Position numbers and translations under genes: made by a program | The notes under the pieces: generated by a model | The model's database searches: none | What the model saw: only the letters and a program-made list of their open reading frames with translations | What the model was told of the DNA's origin: nothing | Part shown: positions 5,692 through 5,914 of the stretch, piece by piece | Position numbering within the stretch: the first letter of the stretch is position 1 | How the letters are laid out: each line of letters begins with the position of its first letter | Assembly: GCA_049514335.1 (NCBI GenBank) | Contig: JBEKVE010000261.1 | Span: 1-5,914 of the forward strand | Reading direction: 5' to 3' | Length of the DNA: 5,914 nt | Source: JBEKVE01 sp049514335 | GTDB taxonomy: Bacteria; Actinomycetota; Acidimicrobiia; Acidimicrobiales; UBA8190

Positions 5692-5707
5692 CGGCGAGCG
5701 TCGGTGC

Positions 5708-5914
5708 TCAGTCCCGCGGCGGCCGCACGCCGTCGAGCACCATGGTCAGCAGGCGCTGGCCCTGATCGGGGGTGAGCGTGCTGTTCATGCACATGGGCGA
5801 CACCAGCTGCATGAGGTCCTCGCCGTCGATGTCGCGTCGTGCCACGCCCGCCTCCTGGGCGCGCGCCAGGACGCCATGGCACGCCGCCCAGATGCGGTCA
5901 CGCGACGCCGGCTT
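5708..5914 (-). CDS. TetR/AcrR family transcriptional regulator, C-terminal part (N-terminus outside window)
   Basis: The last 68 codons and TGA (5710-5708) are visible. The text RIWAACHGVLARAQEAGVAR, then DIDGEDLMQLV and a final LLTMVLDGVRPP, is typical of the last helices of TetR-type ligand-binding domains: the A-R-A-Q-x-A-G helix, the D-x-x-D-L-x-x-L segment and the closing L-D-G-x-R. The DNA-binding helix-turn-helix lies beyond the window, so its operator preference cannot be judged. It is convergent with the acyl-CoA ligase. TetR proteins next to acyl-CoA genes often sense acyl-CoA or a pathway intermediate, so a local repressor is plausible, but nothing here shows that it controls these genes. 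Confidence 0.72.
   Translation of the reverse strand, partial: KPASRDRIWAACHGVLARAQEAGVARRDIDGEDLMQLVSPMCMNSTLTPDQGQRLLTMVLDGVRPPRD

Noticed and set aside
4774..5775. Plus-strand open frame overlapping the 3' half of the ligase and the convergent gap
   Set aside because: It is out of frame with the ligase, Arg/Gly/Pro-rich, and extends into the gap and the antisense of the TetR-type gene; it is a GC-driven shadow.
1..5914. Look for CRISPR arrays, tRNA/rRNA genes, insertion sequences, attachment sites or phage genes
   Set aside because: No regularly spaced repeats, no tRNA-like cloverleaf, no transposase or integrase motifs and no terminal repeats were seen. The window is almost fully occupied by metabolic genes.

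Overview
This window is very GC-rich DNA, dense in genes, with GTG starts, GTGA overlaps and strong G/C preference at third codon positions. That suggests an actinobacterium. The gene mix (acyl-CoA enzymes, a thiolase paired with a DUF35 protein, a secreted GH114-type protein) would fit an Acidimicrobiia-like or other environmental actinobacterial lineage, but the taxon is an inference, not something read from a marker gene.

Layout. (1) 1-304, minus strand: the N-terminus of a secreted GH114-like protein with a clear signal peptide; its 3' end runs off the window. (2) 305-418: a divergent intergenic region with a probable leaderless promoter for the minus-strand gene and a pseudo-palindrome in front of the plus-strand gene. 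(3) 419-1246, plus strand: a classical short-chain dehydrogenase/reductase (SDR). (4) 1247-1390: a gap holding a G/C hairpin, a plausible promoter (TTGGGG-17-TAGGCT), a perfect 6-bp inverted repeat, and a 13-codon leader frame that has the only good Shine-Dalgarno sequence here. (5) 1391-2812: an HMG-CoA-synthase-like (thiolase fold) protein fused to a C-terminal DUF35/OB-fold domain. (6) 2809-3924: an SCP-x-type thiolase overlapping the previous gene by 4 bases. (7) 3998-5647: an AMP-forming acyl-CoA ligase. (8) 5648-5707: a convergent gap with a strong G/C hairpin. (9) 5708-5914, minus strand: the C-terminus of a TetR-family regulator that runs off the right edge.

How the genes may work together. 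The ligase would activate a carboxylic acid to its CoA thioester, the SDR would oxidise or reduce a hydroxy/keto group, and the thiolase would make or cleave a beta-ketoacyl-CoA. The HMGCS-like/DUF35 fusion next to the thiolase recalls the archaeal thiolase-DUF35-HMGCS complex and the actinobacterial Ltp-DUF35 partnership. The substrate cannot be read from the sequence.

The most notable observation is in the HMGCS-like/DUF35 protein. The position expected to carry the nucleophilic Cys is Val103, the catalytic His appears to be Gly224, and all four Cys positions of the expected zinc ribbon are replaced (D359, T362, G373, G376). The adjacent thiolase keeps a full set of catalytic residues. The pair looks like an active thiolase with a catalytically silent, metal-free HMGCS-DUF35 partner.
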